The notes under the pieces: model-generated
Database searches by the model: none
What the model was told of the DNA's origin: nothing
What the model saw: only the letters and a program-made list of their open reading frames with translations
Part shown: piece by piece, positions 13,901-28,900 of the stretch
Position numbering within the stretch: position 1 is the stretch's first letter
Layout of the letters: each line of letters opens with the position of its first letter
Assembly: GCA_900239685.1 (NCBI GenBank)
Contig: OENT01000170.1
Location: 1-64,000, forward strand
Direction: 5' to 3'
Source: Rotaria macrura
Lineage: Eukaryota; Rotifera; Eurotatoria; Philodinida; Philodinidae
DNA length: 64,000 nucleotides
Made by a program: the position numbers and the translations under genes

Positions 13901-16900
13901 GTAGATGTCACGATAACTTGTATCGCTTGCTTTAGTTTAGATTTTGGACTTAAGATTCGGTTCCAATCTAACATGTCTATAGTTCTGTAGTCGTGTTACA
14001 TGAAAATCTGAATCCCGCAATTACTTAAAGACAACATTCAAAATTACATGTATGATCCAGTTTAATCGAAAATATTACAAATATATTTGTATTGATAAGT
14101 GATATCTTGCGAAACTAAACTAGCCTTAGTCGTTGAGCATTCGTTGAAAGAAAATAACGAAGGAAAAACTTTGTCTAGTGTCCTACGTATTACAATGTAT
14201 TTTTTGTTGCTTCGTTATTCTACGCAAACTTTTATTGCAGGTGGTGTTCTTAGATGAAGCATCGTTGCCTGATGAAAAGAAAATGGTTTTGAAAGTTTTA
14301 CATCCATATTTAGATGAATGTAAAGTAGCATTTGTTGCAGTTGCTAATAAAGCCTTTGATGCAGCCAATGCTAATCGAATGATTTGTATTTATCGATCGT
14401 TGCCATCTGAAATGGATCAAAAGATTTTAGCCTACGGTTGTTTGGGATTAGATTCTGAAAGGCGACGAATTAATATGGATGATCGTCTGCCGAAGATTAT
14501 CTTTGGTATATGTCAAGGTTACAGAAGAGTTCTTTGCTCACCAGATATTCCTCATATATTTCATGATCGAGATTTTATCTACATGCTGAGAGAATTGCGA
14601 TTTGAACTGAGAAATATAAATGAAATCGAAGAGACCAGTATTGGAGAAATAACACCAAGAAGTTTATTACGAGCGTTAGAAGATAATTTCAATGGCATTC
14701 GAATGGAAGAATTCAATAGATTAGTCGATGTTTTTGCTTTGGCTGTCGGTGAGCAATGTCCTGAATTTCGAATACTGTTAAGTGAAAAAGAAGATATTCA
14801 ACGCACTATACCAACGATTCTACGTGATTCTATGACATTAGATTCGATCCATCGTCGTCTCTATGGCCGTTACAAACTAATCATTGATGAGTCCGAAGAC
14901 GAAAGTGCCGTTCGTCTTCTATTTCAATTCGGTATTCTTGATTCTGATCCAAATCGAACCAATGTCTTTCGCATGTCCGATTTCCCTGGTGACATCGACA
15001 ATGAATTGCGAAATGTTGAAATTTTATCAAATATTAAATTGTGTATGGAAACAGGCAAAACAATTTTAATGGTCAATACAGGTCGTATTCATGGTTCACT
15101 CTATGATGTTTTCAATCAGAATTTCTCAATCATGGCTACCGAAGATAGTCCCAAAATAGTTTCCAAAGTCGCCATCGGGCCGAAAACCATGAACGTTGTC
15201 GTACATGAAGATTTTCAGTGTATTGTACATGTTAAACGAAGTGAATTCGAAGATATTCCAGCACCATTTCTAAGTCGTTTTCAAAAGTATTCATTGAGCA
15301 TAGAAGATTTCTATGCAATAGAATTAAAAGAAATTCCTATTGAAGAACGAAATCTTCTGAAGAACGTGGAAATCAAAGCTCGATCATTTATTGATCATTT
15401 CGGTAAAGAATATTTCTACGGGTACAATGACGAAACATTATATTCGTGTCTTCTATCGTTTATCAAAAGAAACAATGCAGGTGATCATTACCTATCAAGT
15501 ATAGATGAAAATTATACACAACTATCGATGCCATCAAAACCATTCATAGAAGAAAATTTTAATAATAAGCAACAATGTCTATTGCACATGACTCTATCGA
15601 AATTCTTGCAATTAGCTTCACCCGAATCAATAATCTTTAAACTGCCAACATTTGATGATAGCACTGCAAGATCGTTGTTTCAAAATTACTTTTATCAACA
15701 AGAACATTTCAATTTGGAAAATTTTCTCTATCGATTGATGTCTAGTCCATTGTTAACTACTGATCAGAATGAATTGTTAACTATTGACGATGCTCTCAAT
15801 GGAAAAAGTAATACGACTCGAATGACAAGAAAATCAATGATATTCACTCGAACATCACCATTTGTAATTGGTTTAGATAACGAATCAACAAAGGATTTAT
15901 TTAGTAAAAAGGAAGAAAATGATATGATGCAAATTAGCGAAAAAGTTGATGTTCTGAAACTAGTAAGTTTTTCGAAAGAGAAAAAGTTATTCGAAGCACC
16001 TAAAAATGATACCATACCATGATGAATGGATATCTAGAGATCATGTAACTCCAGTATTTTCATATGCAAAACTGTATGTGGTTAAAGAGCAATTGAGACA
16101 CGATAAAACTGAACTGCAATCTTATTGGTATGAATGATGGATGCTAGAGATCTGTTTGTAAAATTTTTGAGAAATACGATTTGAAACAAGTGTTGAAGTA
16201 TAGATGCCGAAAGGATTTTCACCCTCAACATGCCACAACAAATACTCAGATTAATTTTAGTTAATCAATTAACTACTCATCATAGATGAGATGATGCTAT
16301 TCACGGTGACCACTTCATCTTCTTCACAATGTGAACCTGTTTCTGATTAGATATTGATTAGAATTCACTGAATTTCGTCGGCGAAACAACTATCCGGCTT
16401 GAGAATAGGTTCTAGTCTAAACTAAACTGAGATCTCCACCCAGTATTTAGTATTATATAATAGTGAAACTGATTCATCGGTGTCAAGTATGATTGGAGAG
16501 GGCAAAACAACTTGCTCGAATCTTTCGATTTGAATAAGAAAATGTTTTTCTGCTTCATGTTCACTGGATTATAATTTGGAGTACAATACCAATAATTCTA
16601 GTCGCATCATTAAGATTGAACGCGTTGTTTCCTTATTCTATTACTTAATGCTTCCATAATTAAATTAACAAAATAGAATTACTCTTGAGATATGTGTTTT
16701 TCATTTGAAGAATTGAACAGATCCTTGTAGTCGTATAACTCACACATCGGATAACAGACTATGATAATGAGCCGATAGCATTTAAGGTAATACTGTCGAG
16801 GAGACATTGTCATCGTCAGTTCCATTGCTTTTATATTGGGATTCAGTTGATCTGGCAAATATCAATCTTGAACAGCATTTGTTAAATGAATGCTATGATT

Positions 16901-19900
16901 GTCTTTACAAGTAATCGGACAACTGTTTTTTGAAAATTCTCCTGAGAAACAGACTGTAACGAGAATATCTCAGATCTTAACGGTTGTTCGCTCTTGCAGA
17001 CTTATCCAGGCTAATCATGAATCTTAAATATTGGTTAGATAAACTTTGATAATCTTCATTTCACGAAGAAAGTAAATGAAAAGATTTGAAACATTATAAT
17101 GAAGAAAAACAATTCTCACCGAGACCTATTTCTGTGTGAGCGTTGTTTCAAGGTTGAATTCGAAAAATCAATCTTTCCGATATTTTCGTCGAAGATCGCA
17201 GTAATTTAAGAAAATAGACTTCACAACTCGTCGAATTTAGCATTCATCAAGGGACTGATGTGTGTTTTAACCAAGAAAAGCTCTTTTTTTCCTATTCGAT
17301 ACTGCATGTGTACATGTATATCTAAATCTGTTTGAATATGAGACATGAAGAAGCAGAAGCAGATTTCATTTCCTATTATTCGACATTCGATTTAAATCCT
17401 TTTCTGAAAATGAGAGGATTTACCGATGATGTGACACTTTCTAATACTCAAATACAATAATCCAAATTTATCAGCGGGTAGAGGAGCCTTAGTCGAACTT
17501 ATTGGAAAACCTGTCTCGATATGAGTAGGTTCATTTTTATTCTAAAGTATAACTTATCGTAGGAATGAATTAGTTTCTCGGGATTATTTCGTGCGATTTA
17601 GTATGAATAGATCTAAGGTAATTTTTACGTTTTCAACTCGACTCGAAGAATGAATTATCAATTATAAAATAAGATAAAATCAGTGCATTGGCAAGATGTG
17701 AAAGTCAAATATTGGGTGACAAATTTGATTCATTCTTGAGAAATCATTTTTCGCCGATAAGAACATCATCTGCATATTATCTTCAACGCATTTTCTTTTT
17801 AATGTCTTCTTTAGTGCTTAACTATACGTGTAAATAAGTATTTATCTGTTTTATATGTATGTATTTAGGCAACGATTGAAAATTCGAATGGCTTACTGGA
17901 AAAATTTGAAGAATTTAAAACATGCAATCAAAAATCTATTCTTATAATTGTCGTTGACGGTCGTGCAAGTCAACAACGTGTGCATGTACCTCTTATTCGT
18001 CAATTAATTGATAATTTTGACTTGTCGTGCAATAGATCTTTGGAAACACCGGCGAAGTTTTTCATCATTCTTATACATTCGTCTGGACAAGAACTTAATT
18101 ATAAATCGTGTTTTCCGTCGATATTTTTACACGATTGGGACTATTGGTATCTTGACATATCGACACCAGGTAGTGCATTTCATTTGCAAAAAATTTTACA
18201 AATTTTTACTTCGAAAATCGGTCCAACTCATCAAGAAGAAGCATTCGATGATCATCATCATGATTTGAATACACTTTTTCATGACACTCTGTGGGACTTT
18301 TGTTCTCGTTTACAAATAAATCTACACAATTTATCAAAGGATCTGTTTAACAACTCGAATGCATACGAGTTCTATCAACGTCAAACATCTATTCATCGAC
18401 GAGTTCAATGTTTGAAAAGTGTATTTGAACAATCGAATGGACTGCAAAGGCATATTCTAACAATTTATAAGCATACTTCAATGAAAGAAGAGTCCGTCAG
18501 AAAGAACTGCAATTCAGTTTACGATATTTCAAAAGATATTCTCTGTGGAAAACAATTTCATGGCCTAGTCGATTCTTTACAACTTCATCTACGAAAGTCT
18601 TTTGCCAATTTTGTTTTGTATATTTTAAAATATATTCTTGATGATTATGGATTAGAATCGTTAACAAAATTATCTAGTCAAAATGACGATTATTGTAAAT
18701 TCCTTGATTTAATTGATTATACACCGCTTACTATGACTAATGGAAACCAAATGGGTTCATTCAATCAAGGAATATTAAGACTAAATGATCATTTTTCGTC
18801 TATTCCTCAAACACCATTGTTTTATCTATGTCAACAACGTATCAAAAATTTATCCGATATTATCAAAGTTCAATTGAGTCAACAGCAAAATCAGTTAAAT
18901 GGTTCGACATTCTATTATCTTACTTTTCTAGGTCTTGAAAATCCTTCTAGTGAAAACCAATCACAATCAGATAGTAGCATTCACTTCATTACTCGAGAGA
19001 CTACTGGTGAAGTACGACCCGTAAACGAGAGTCTATTAAAATGAAGCTCTAAGGTTACGCCAACTTTGGGATACAAAAGATACAGACTAAGATAAACCTT
19101 TTCTGAACATCTAAAACATAACAGTTGATTAGCATTGAGAGGAATTTAGTTCATATTTTATGATCCTCGTAATCATTTTGTTTTCTACTAATAACAAATT
19201 TGAATGAGGAAAAAGGATACAGACTGATAGAAGATCAACTGTTGCACGAGCAGGCAACTTTCCAGGAACATCCGACCTTCTCCACTCAAAGCCAATAGAG
19301 AGTCATGATTAGACGTGTATCGAATACGATTCCTCAATTTGAGTTCATTTCGATTTCTATCTCATAGTAAAATAACATCTGGTCAAATATCCCAAAAGAG
19401 AGGTTCCAGAATGGAATAAAATCGTTGATTTTTCTTGTCAGATATCAGTTCAGCATTTCTAGTCCAATACATTCTCTCAATACTCGATGCTACTCTTCTG
19501 TAGCCCAAGTCAAAACAATCGTAATGTATTCATTTCGTTTTTCTTTCTAATAGAAAATTAGCTGAATGTGTCTTATAAGCATTGCCAAAGCATTCATTAG
19601 CATACGTCCTACGTTTTATTCTTCCGTAAAACTGTTTTCTACTCCCGAAAATACAATAGATTTAGAGAGTAGAAAATTCGCATGAGGTTAGATTTTCCCA
19701 TGACATACATTATCTATTTCTATATAATTTATGTATTTGAACAAACGGGTTGCTTTTTCAAGTTTTTATTCTTCTTCTATGTTGGATGTCTGTAAGTGCA
19801 GATCGAGGATTGGTGAAAATATTGATTTGTCGAGCTGGTAAATTGATCGCTGAAAATTTCTACTGACACAAAAAGTCAATGTTGTGCCATTTTTCACTGG

Positions 19901-22900
19901 AACTGTCTATTTCTCGGTAAAACTTTATAGAGGGTTTTATAACTTAAGAGAAAAAACTCAAAAAGATTGTCGACACAAACTTGAGAATAGCTGAACAAAT
20001 ATTTTGTGATTAGAAGAATGTTTTTTTCTAATTCCTCTCGATGGCTGATCTTTCAATGCACAAACTATAATTTGAAACAGACATTAAAATAAATATAGAG
20101 TTATTTAGACTAGTGATCCGTATAGCTCCATTCTAACTATACGTATCCTCTAAGTCAGATTGTCAATTAATATTGGCCGTGATAGACCGACTCCAGAGAA
20201 TATCATAGATCTTCGGATGCAAGATTAGCGACTGTAGATCATTAGAATTACGTGATAATATGTAGTAAAAATTTTCTAAATATAGATTCCAAAGAGTATC
20301 GATACAACTTTATTCTAAAACATGAGTAGCAGCACGTACATTGAATTGTACACTTTAATCATGCGAAAAGTTGTATGATTAACTTCTAAGATTAGATTAG
20401 ATTCTCTGTACGTATATGTAATTGTTGTTTAAAAGGGTGTTTTGCTCATCGATTCAATGCATCTGTTTCTTTTTATGAATGCACAGATAAAGACAATGAT
20501 TTTCGTTTCGATTATGATGACAAGCCAGTATTGCCAATGACTACAGTGGATAATTTTTACGATAATCAAGATAAAACTGCCGAAATGAAAGAATACTATC
20601 GGAATCAATTGGCACAATCATTGACGAGTGACAGGATTTTACCCGGAATCATTTCTTCATCGTTTGTTCAATCATATACAAATGATTCTATTCGAATTGT
20701 CTGCACAATTATTGAGAAAACCTTTCCTGACAATGAAGTAGAATGTCAGAAAGTAATTGATTTTATTTCTCGATGGTTAACACTGACTGATGACGACGAT
20801 GATGATGAAAACAAAATTTTCAATTCCTCGTTCAATCGTGATATTTGTCAACTTGCTCATGTTTATACAATACTTGAATACGAACCAAATGATATCCTGT
20901 CGTTGTATTCAGCTTGTCGAATCACAGATAAACTTGATCGAAATCAATCGTTTTACGATGATCTTCTGGACAAGGAATACGTAACACGTTCGGACGTTCG
21001 TGACAATTTATTTCGCCTGATGTTTCGTCATTTGTGGACATTAATGTGTGATATTTGTCAACGCGATGATGATCCTAAACAATGGATAGAATGTTATACG
21101 TTCGTATCCAAATATTATCCATCAGAACAAGTTTTACAACGAATGGAATATGTTAACATGAAAGTTAAGATTGAGTTTATGAATTTAAGTTATCTGATTT
21201 TACTCAATGAGAAAACAGAAAAACCCGTTAAACTTGTCCTACAGCTATTACAGCAAACCGAACTTATACAGCACGATATCGACCATATTTATGTAAACTA
21301 CGAGAGGTCGAGTTGCTTACAACTTTTGCCAACTATCATAGAAACAATCGATGCATATTTTAAAAAGAACGATTCTAATCAACGGACATTAATGATTGAT
21401 ATTCAGCAATGGATCAGTTCAACACTAAGAACATCCAGAAAATCAGCAGATAAAGAAATCATCTTTCTGTTTAAATTTTTAAATCAATCATCGTGCCATT
21501 TATCATTCCCGATGAAACAATTTATTTTTGATGAACTAATCAACATTTCAAATGAAAACAATCAACGAAACCGTACGAATATTCCAAGAGGAGTTCACGA
21601 TTTCTGGGATCGTATTTCTTTGTTTTCTATGATTATCGAATGTCTAACAGTCGATGAAAAACTAAAAACTTATCAAATACCTTATCATCCATCTGTTGTT
21701 TCAAATCAAAATCAACATTTTCTCTTGATCGATCTATTCTTTTTTCACCTTCAACGATTGGCAAACGACGAAACAATGCGATTGGATTTGATTAATAAAA
21801 TTCTTCTCTCGACTTTACCCAAGATCAATAATCCAAAACAAATTCCGATCGTTCAACCTGTATTCAAGCAATTCAAAGAATATTTTATTCTATATGCAAC
21901 AGCTTTGCTATTGTGTCAATCAAACTTAAATAATCAAGAACAATCGAGACTCGATCATATTCTTAAGACTGTTATTAGTCAATATTTAACTATCGATCAA
22001 GTCAATCTTCAATTGACGAATTACGTTCAACTTTTCTGCTCGATCATAATCAACAAGCGTTCAAGAAATTTCTTCTCCAATCTATTAAAGTCAGAACTTA
22101 TTCAACATTTAGATGCTCACTGGGCTGATACTTTGCACAGTATTATCGAATTGGAACATAGCATTCAACAAAATAAATATTTGCAATGTTGCCATCAACT
22201 ACAGTTTACATTGGCAACTGATAATACTTCATCGATTTTCCCAACATTACATCAGCCGTACCATGAATTAACTCGACTGATTGATCAATGTGCTCATAGT
22301 AATGATGCCGAAGAACAACGTTGGGTACCGTTAACTAATTGGATTGAAACGAAATTAAATTCTAATCCACCGACAGTTAATTCTACTGAAATAAAAGTCA
22401 TGTTATTATTATGTATCTACTATGACTATTATTGTAATGATAAATTGAAATCTCTTGTTCAACTAATAACAATTATTGAAAATACGTGTCAACTATCCAA
22501 TGAAGAATGTCGAGTGTTTCGAATTCTTTTACAACCTGAACAAAATATGATAGGATATGCAAAAGATGACAATCATGCCGATACAAACCAGCTTAACGAT
22601 TTATTCAGAGTCGATTGTCAAGACAATGATGAGTTACCTATTCGCCATACACTTATTAATCTTCTGGCTATGATTTTACTTAGTGGAAAACAAAATACTC
22701 TTTGGACATTTGCCTTCGAACCGTTGAAACTATCAAAAACGTTCGGTAGGTCTTCAGAATTTCAAGTCTTCGAGACTACTGACAGGTCTCGATAACTCTT
22801 AGCACATGAAAATTCTATATAGTAGGAAAGAGATTCCCAATCGTCTGTTCAATTAAAATAGTCAATAGCCATTCCATGTTTGGATTGGAAGCTCTATATT

Positions 22901-25900
22901 TGAATTATAAAAGTGTTTTTACTAGATGCAGAGTTCCTTCCAATTGTAGAAATGATTTTATTTCAAAATTTACTTCTTAATTCATGAGTAATCGCATGCG
23001 TAAAAATATTCTAGCAAATGAATATTTTGCATAAAATAAACTTGGAAAACATTCCGGTCTATCATTCATATATAGACCTGCTAAAATCAAGTTTGGGGAA
23101 CTTAAATTAGCACCAAATACTTTTTGGATAATTTACCCAGGCGAACACTGTACGAGTAAAAAGAATATAGCCGTTTTTCTAGTCGTGTCGCTATAAGTTC
23201 TGTCTAGGTTTCGTTCTCGAAAAATCTTCTCGTACATGGCTAGTCTGAAATTGTTTCGAGTTCCTAGTCCTCGTCTTAACTATGTCAATGGCTAATCAGC
23301 ATCTTTCCATCGGAGGTGCTCTGTCGTTTTTCGAAGAGATGTCCACACATATTAGGCCATCCGGATATTTGTGTCAAATAGATTTCAGATAGGACAATAG
23401 AAAGTTCAACCCTGCGTCCGACATATGGACTCAACTATGGTTTAATTCATTGAAACGAGCAATCAAGAGAACTAAACCTAGATTTCAATAGTCATTCTAA
23501 TGCTCTTTGACGGTAACTTGAGATTTCGCAAGTTTGGATATTAGTAAAATACGACTGATCCTGAAATGCGTAATTATATAAATGAATTTGAATAAAATTC
23601 AGGGGACGTGCTTAGAGAAAACAATCGTACTTAGAAATCAAGTTAAAGCTAATCTCGATAAAAAAACTTTTTTTCACATGATGACTTATATGTATTTTAG
23701 TTGACACCTTTTCAATATAAACATGAAAATAACCTAAAATTCTATACTTTAAATCTATTGTTGTTTATATTAGAATAACCTGAATTGATATTTAAAATAT
23801 AATTCTCCTCGAAAGATATTAAAATGACTTGTGACATTTTTTCAATATCTCTAATCTAGATCTTGTCAAGAACTTAAATAAGCAAGTCACATGAAAATTT
23901 AAAAACTAGTCGTTAATTCGATCTTTTTTGTTTGTAGTTTTTTTTACAAGAAGTTAACGATCATTATTCCCATAAATTAAACTCGATGCTCATATTTTCA
24001 AATGAATCAGTTGACATGTTTGAATTGCACATGATCTCAAATACTCTATCAGTTTTAATTCATCAGTGTTGATTTTGAGAGTCTCTTCCAACTAAAAATA
24101 AAAGTAAAATTTGACTATCTGCTTTATACTCTAACATCATGTAATTCTTGATAATATAGTACGGAAAAGTAATTCAAATGCTTAAAACTTTCCTACATTA
24201 TGTTAAACGGCGTAACTAGGTGCTTTCAAATTTAATTAAACTAAACCAATTGCTTGAAACATTAGATGGAAGCAAGAGACTTCTATGGACATTTCAGGTT
24301 AATCCAAAGCACGGTTCTTACAAACTACTTTCTTCAAATGAACTATAGTCACGAGCAATGCAAATGACTTTTCTACGAGCCCATACGATTGTTGAAAACA
24401 GTCCAGACTACACGTCATACATCTAGTATTTTCGGATTGAATTTTGGAATTCACCTGACATTTTGAACTTCTTTTTATAGTACGGATAAGTCTTAACACA
24501 ATGAATAATTTCGATGGACTAATTTGCCACGACTGGAGATGGAAGAATTCTCGTCTAGTCTATCCTTAGTCGTATCATTTTTTTCGTTCAGACCACCCAT
24601 TCTGATACATTACGAATTGTTCAAAAGTAGATCAGACAATAGTCAGGATGATTGAGACTGGTCATCTTGGGTGTTCTCTGTCGTTTTTCACTCGCCTAAG
24701 TATGCTCATACTATTGGTCACACTCATCTAAATAGCAGTGATTATCAATTCTGCTCAATTGTTAAGAATATTTTTCATATTCATGAAAAGATAAGCATGC
24801 AGTACGATGCACAAGTTGTTGACCGTCACATCATTGAATTTGCTAAAATCATATCTCAGGAAATTTGTATAGAGATGTTTTGAGAATTTTGAAAAAGATA
24901 AGGAACGACCTAAACATGTTTATGTTTGCTACCAATAGTTGTTTTACACTAATGAAACGACAGTCGTCCATGTGTTATAATTGTTGCTCGTTGTACGCTT
25001 CACTTGAGCTATTAACGAGAATGAGATCGAGATCGAGAAGCAAGACACAGCCGAGGATAGTCGTAATAGTACCCGACCTCACATCATTACTATTCACAAC
25101 GATAAGATATTCCGGGAGTGAGTTCAATAATAGAAGAATGAAAGAACGATGAAATGATTGCCTTTAGAATTTCTTCAGAGCAGTTATTGGCACGTGCTCT
25201 GTTGGGGACTACATTCACAAGTCTTAACAATTGATTACAGTAATACTTCGCTTTTTGCAAAATCTATGTTTACACAGAGATGAAAAGATGTATGTACGTC
25301 ATAGACCATTCAATACAAGAACGAAGTTCATATAATTGAGTTGTTTTATCGACGAATCTCGCCATGAATTTTTAGTAAAAATAGCACTGACTAGCTGACA
25401 AAGTATCTACTGGCATAAGCTTAGGGAATCAAAGAGAAAAGACTGATGGGTAAAACCTATTGGAGCCACGTGTATCGATGATTTCAGAAGCAATGATTTG
25501 GTATCTAGTATTACTGATGATTTCTAATGCGATCAAAATCGCCTTCTTTGTAATCTCAAGCGATAACATGATCAATAGCGATGATTACAGAAAAATAATG
25601 ACTATAGACCTATAAGTAAAGCTGCGAAATACCTGTTATTCAAGGAAGGGATCTACACTGATTGATAATGTCGAACGTTGCCTACATTAGGTTAGCATGG
25701 AACATCTAGTCCATCAAAAAACGTTGTATCAGCAAATGCCAACTATAAAATACCTATGAATTCTGGGGATTTCTGTACTAAGAAAAGAAAAAACACAAAT
25801 TTGATTGCCCTAAATCATTCGGTATTATCAACGAAAGGTTACTATGTATAGAATCTATTCAAAATTGACATTTTATTGTATGATCGTTTAAAATGAGACG

Positions 25901-28900
25901 TGCGAAGTACTTTTAGTCATATCACAAGAACTGTTCTGATGTTTCCACTTTAATCTGAGAATAGGATCGAAGATTATACGAACCCAAATGCGACTTTCAT
26001 TTATTCTGAAAAGTACAGAAAAGTTACATTTCATAGCTACGTATTTCGTGACCATAAGATAGCAATTCATCTATGTCAAAAGATATGTGGTAGGCAATTG
26101 AATAAAAAATATTTTCTAGTTTAACACCATAGTATTTAGACTAGAAAAAACCGCCTTTTCAGCTATATGATCAAGAAGAGTTTTGAAAATTCTTATCTTT
26201 AATAATACATGGTTTGATACGAGTGTTCGTCAAACGTTTTTCTAACAGATCACATGAAAAATTCTAATTTTTCGTACATACTTTTCAATTTGTGAGCGAA
26301 TATTGTATGCTGATCGCTTTCGAATTCAACAAATTACTTTTTGCTCGTAGAAATCACTTGATGTCCTGATAAAAAGTGTAAAAGACAGGACTAAGATTAC
26401 TTTTGAACTATGATTTAGCGAGAGAAAAGTTTCGATCTATCTATCTTGAAGAGACGATGTTTCAAACTTCAAAAATTTCCTACATAAGGAAGTGCCTATA
26501 GTCAAGATCTTTCTATACACGTGTCTTTCAATTAAAATTCGTAAGTGCAATCCAAACGGAGTTCGAATGTGAAAGACGATGTTCGCATTTGTACTGATCC
26601 CCTAAAATGAAACCTTTCTTCATTAAAACGGTGCGCATTTCGTCCACATTGTACATTTAATAGTATAGAAGTTGAACAGTGAAACCCTTCGCATAGACTC
26701 GAATACGATGTTAGTTGTACACGATTTCCGATAGTATCTTGAAGTGTGTATGTCATCGTCTATGTGAAGCTGTGAGGAGCGAAGGACGAGCGTAAATTCT
26801 TGCTCTTACACATCGCAACATTCTTTTCAGTTCGTGTGTCAAAAGAAGACTCGAATATTCGATTTTGCCGAAATCTATTGTCTTACGTGTGCCACTTTAA
26901 AATTGCTGACTTGTGAAAATTCTCTCGATCAATCATAGCTCAATAGAATTTTATGGCTTTTATCAGAATACCGTACAGTTAATGTCTATTGGCAAAAACA
27001 AACCTAAAATGGGAATGGGGTACCTTACAGGAATCCATGAATAGCTCGTTTAGCTCAAATGATACTCTGGAGAATTCTTTCGAATAGTTTCACACCAGAA
27101 ATTACACGACAATCCTAGGTCAAGTACATTTCAGTGCTGATCGAATACTTTCATGACTAAGCTTAATTATTAGTTACATTCATATCTATTACGTTCTTTT
27201 TTATTACATTTCTTTTCAGGATTGCCAATATTGATCATTGTATCAGTTGCAATATTGATGTTCTACTAGCGGAAGAATGACACATTTGTAAGGCTGTAAG
27301 CCTTATTCCATTAATTTGACACTAGAAACATAATTTCTTGACGAAGGCAATAAAATTCGTTAATGAAAATCAGTTCAGAGGAATAAGTTGTAAAATTTAA
27401 CATGTTCTGCTTATAGTAAACACCTCATTAGCTGTGAGTGCAAAAACTTATAACATTAACTCAATAATTAGATAGAAAAGGCATTTCATTGATAGTAAGA
27501 TATTGGTTGAGTTGTACGAAGTTCTTTTTCGACGAATGTATGTATGTATGTCTCTGCGAACAGCTCGTATATCGTTTTCTAATTTCTATGATAGGTTTCG
27601 GTTCGACTGCACGTGAAACTATTCAGAGTTTTGGTGTTCATTATGATTGTGGATGTATAATATCGGAAACAGGAGCATTGGTTCCGTTCTCAGGAGGAAG
27701 TGCACTCAGTGTTCCAGCTGTTTACGTAGCTTATTTTTCTACTTTCGGTGCTCTGGTAAGTCTAATTTAAGTTGACATCATTTAGACGGATTACTCGATT
27801 CGCATCTCTCGATTATTTAGGCATGGCATTTACTGTTATTTGATTCCTCTGTACAAAATCTCTATCATCACATTCTTGCTAAACATGCAATAGATTCTAC
27901 AGCAGTAACAGAACGTATGGCTGGTCTTAGCGTACGGGCGAAAGTATGTCATTTTGTTCGTGCACGTCTATTGTCAACGTATCATTTTCTTTCAATCCAA
28001 TCGAATCAAGCTGATGCTTGTCTTTTGCTTAATCGTTGTTTTGAATTATTTGCTCAATTCAGCCGTCAAACGGACCAATATCCATGGATTAAACCCGTTT
28101 ATCAGACAATCGATGAGAAACTTCTAGCTGAACAAGAATTTCAAACGAGAATTTTCTATTCTACAAATAAAAAATTAGTCGATTATAAAAAGATAATTTC
28201 TAAAATACAATCACAAACGCCATTGCAATCTAAACTATTAGAGTATGCGTCTCAAATGCCTGTTCTAGTCGAATTCAATGATTTCAAAGCTGAGCTCTGT
28301 AGTCCAGAATCAGTAGAGTTACCTGTGGCAATTTTACGACGATTACTTGTCTCATTTGACTTTCTAAAAATGACTCGACATATCCCCGCGTTGAGTCAAT
28401 TTCATATTCTCTTACATCGAACGTTTGCACAATTAATCGAACAAGATGAATTTCTTACGATTACATTGAAACAATTGCAAGAACGGGCACAACAAATTTC
28501 AACTCGTTTTCGTCAAGTCAATCAACAGAATAAATATCAGGCAATTATTCAACATGGCATCGAAGCTGTTAATGCCTATCATAAATTTTCGGACGGACAA
28601 ATTCGACCAGGTGCCTGTGATACTACTCAACGTTTTCAAACTGTTTCCATTGAAACACCGATAAGTTATCTCGTGGAAACTGATAACCATGACGAAGGAG
28701 ACATTATTATGCGTATACTAAGGTAATGCTTTAAGAAAATCTTTCTGGGTTATTAGTTTCATTTGACTACTAGAAGGAAAAACAATTGAACTTCACCATG
28801 ATCATTTCATTCTATTCGTAGTTAAGTGAAATAACGAGATTACAGGTGTCACTTGAGATATTTAAAAAAGGCATAGTAACACTATGAATGAATATATCTT

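Noticed and set aside
24671..25152. Open frames with several cysteines in intron 11, considered as a lost RING
   Set aside because: Cysteine spacing does not fit C3HC4 or RZ, there are no splice sites in the right phase, and the join of the flanking exons is already perfect.
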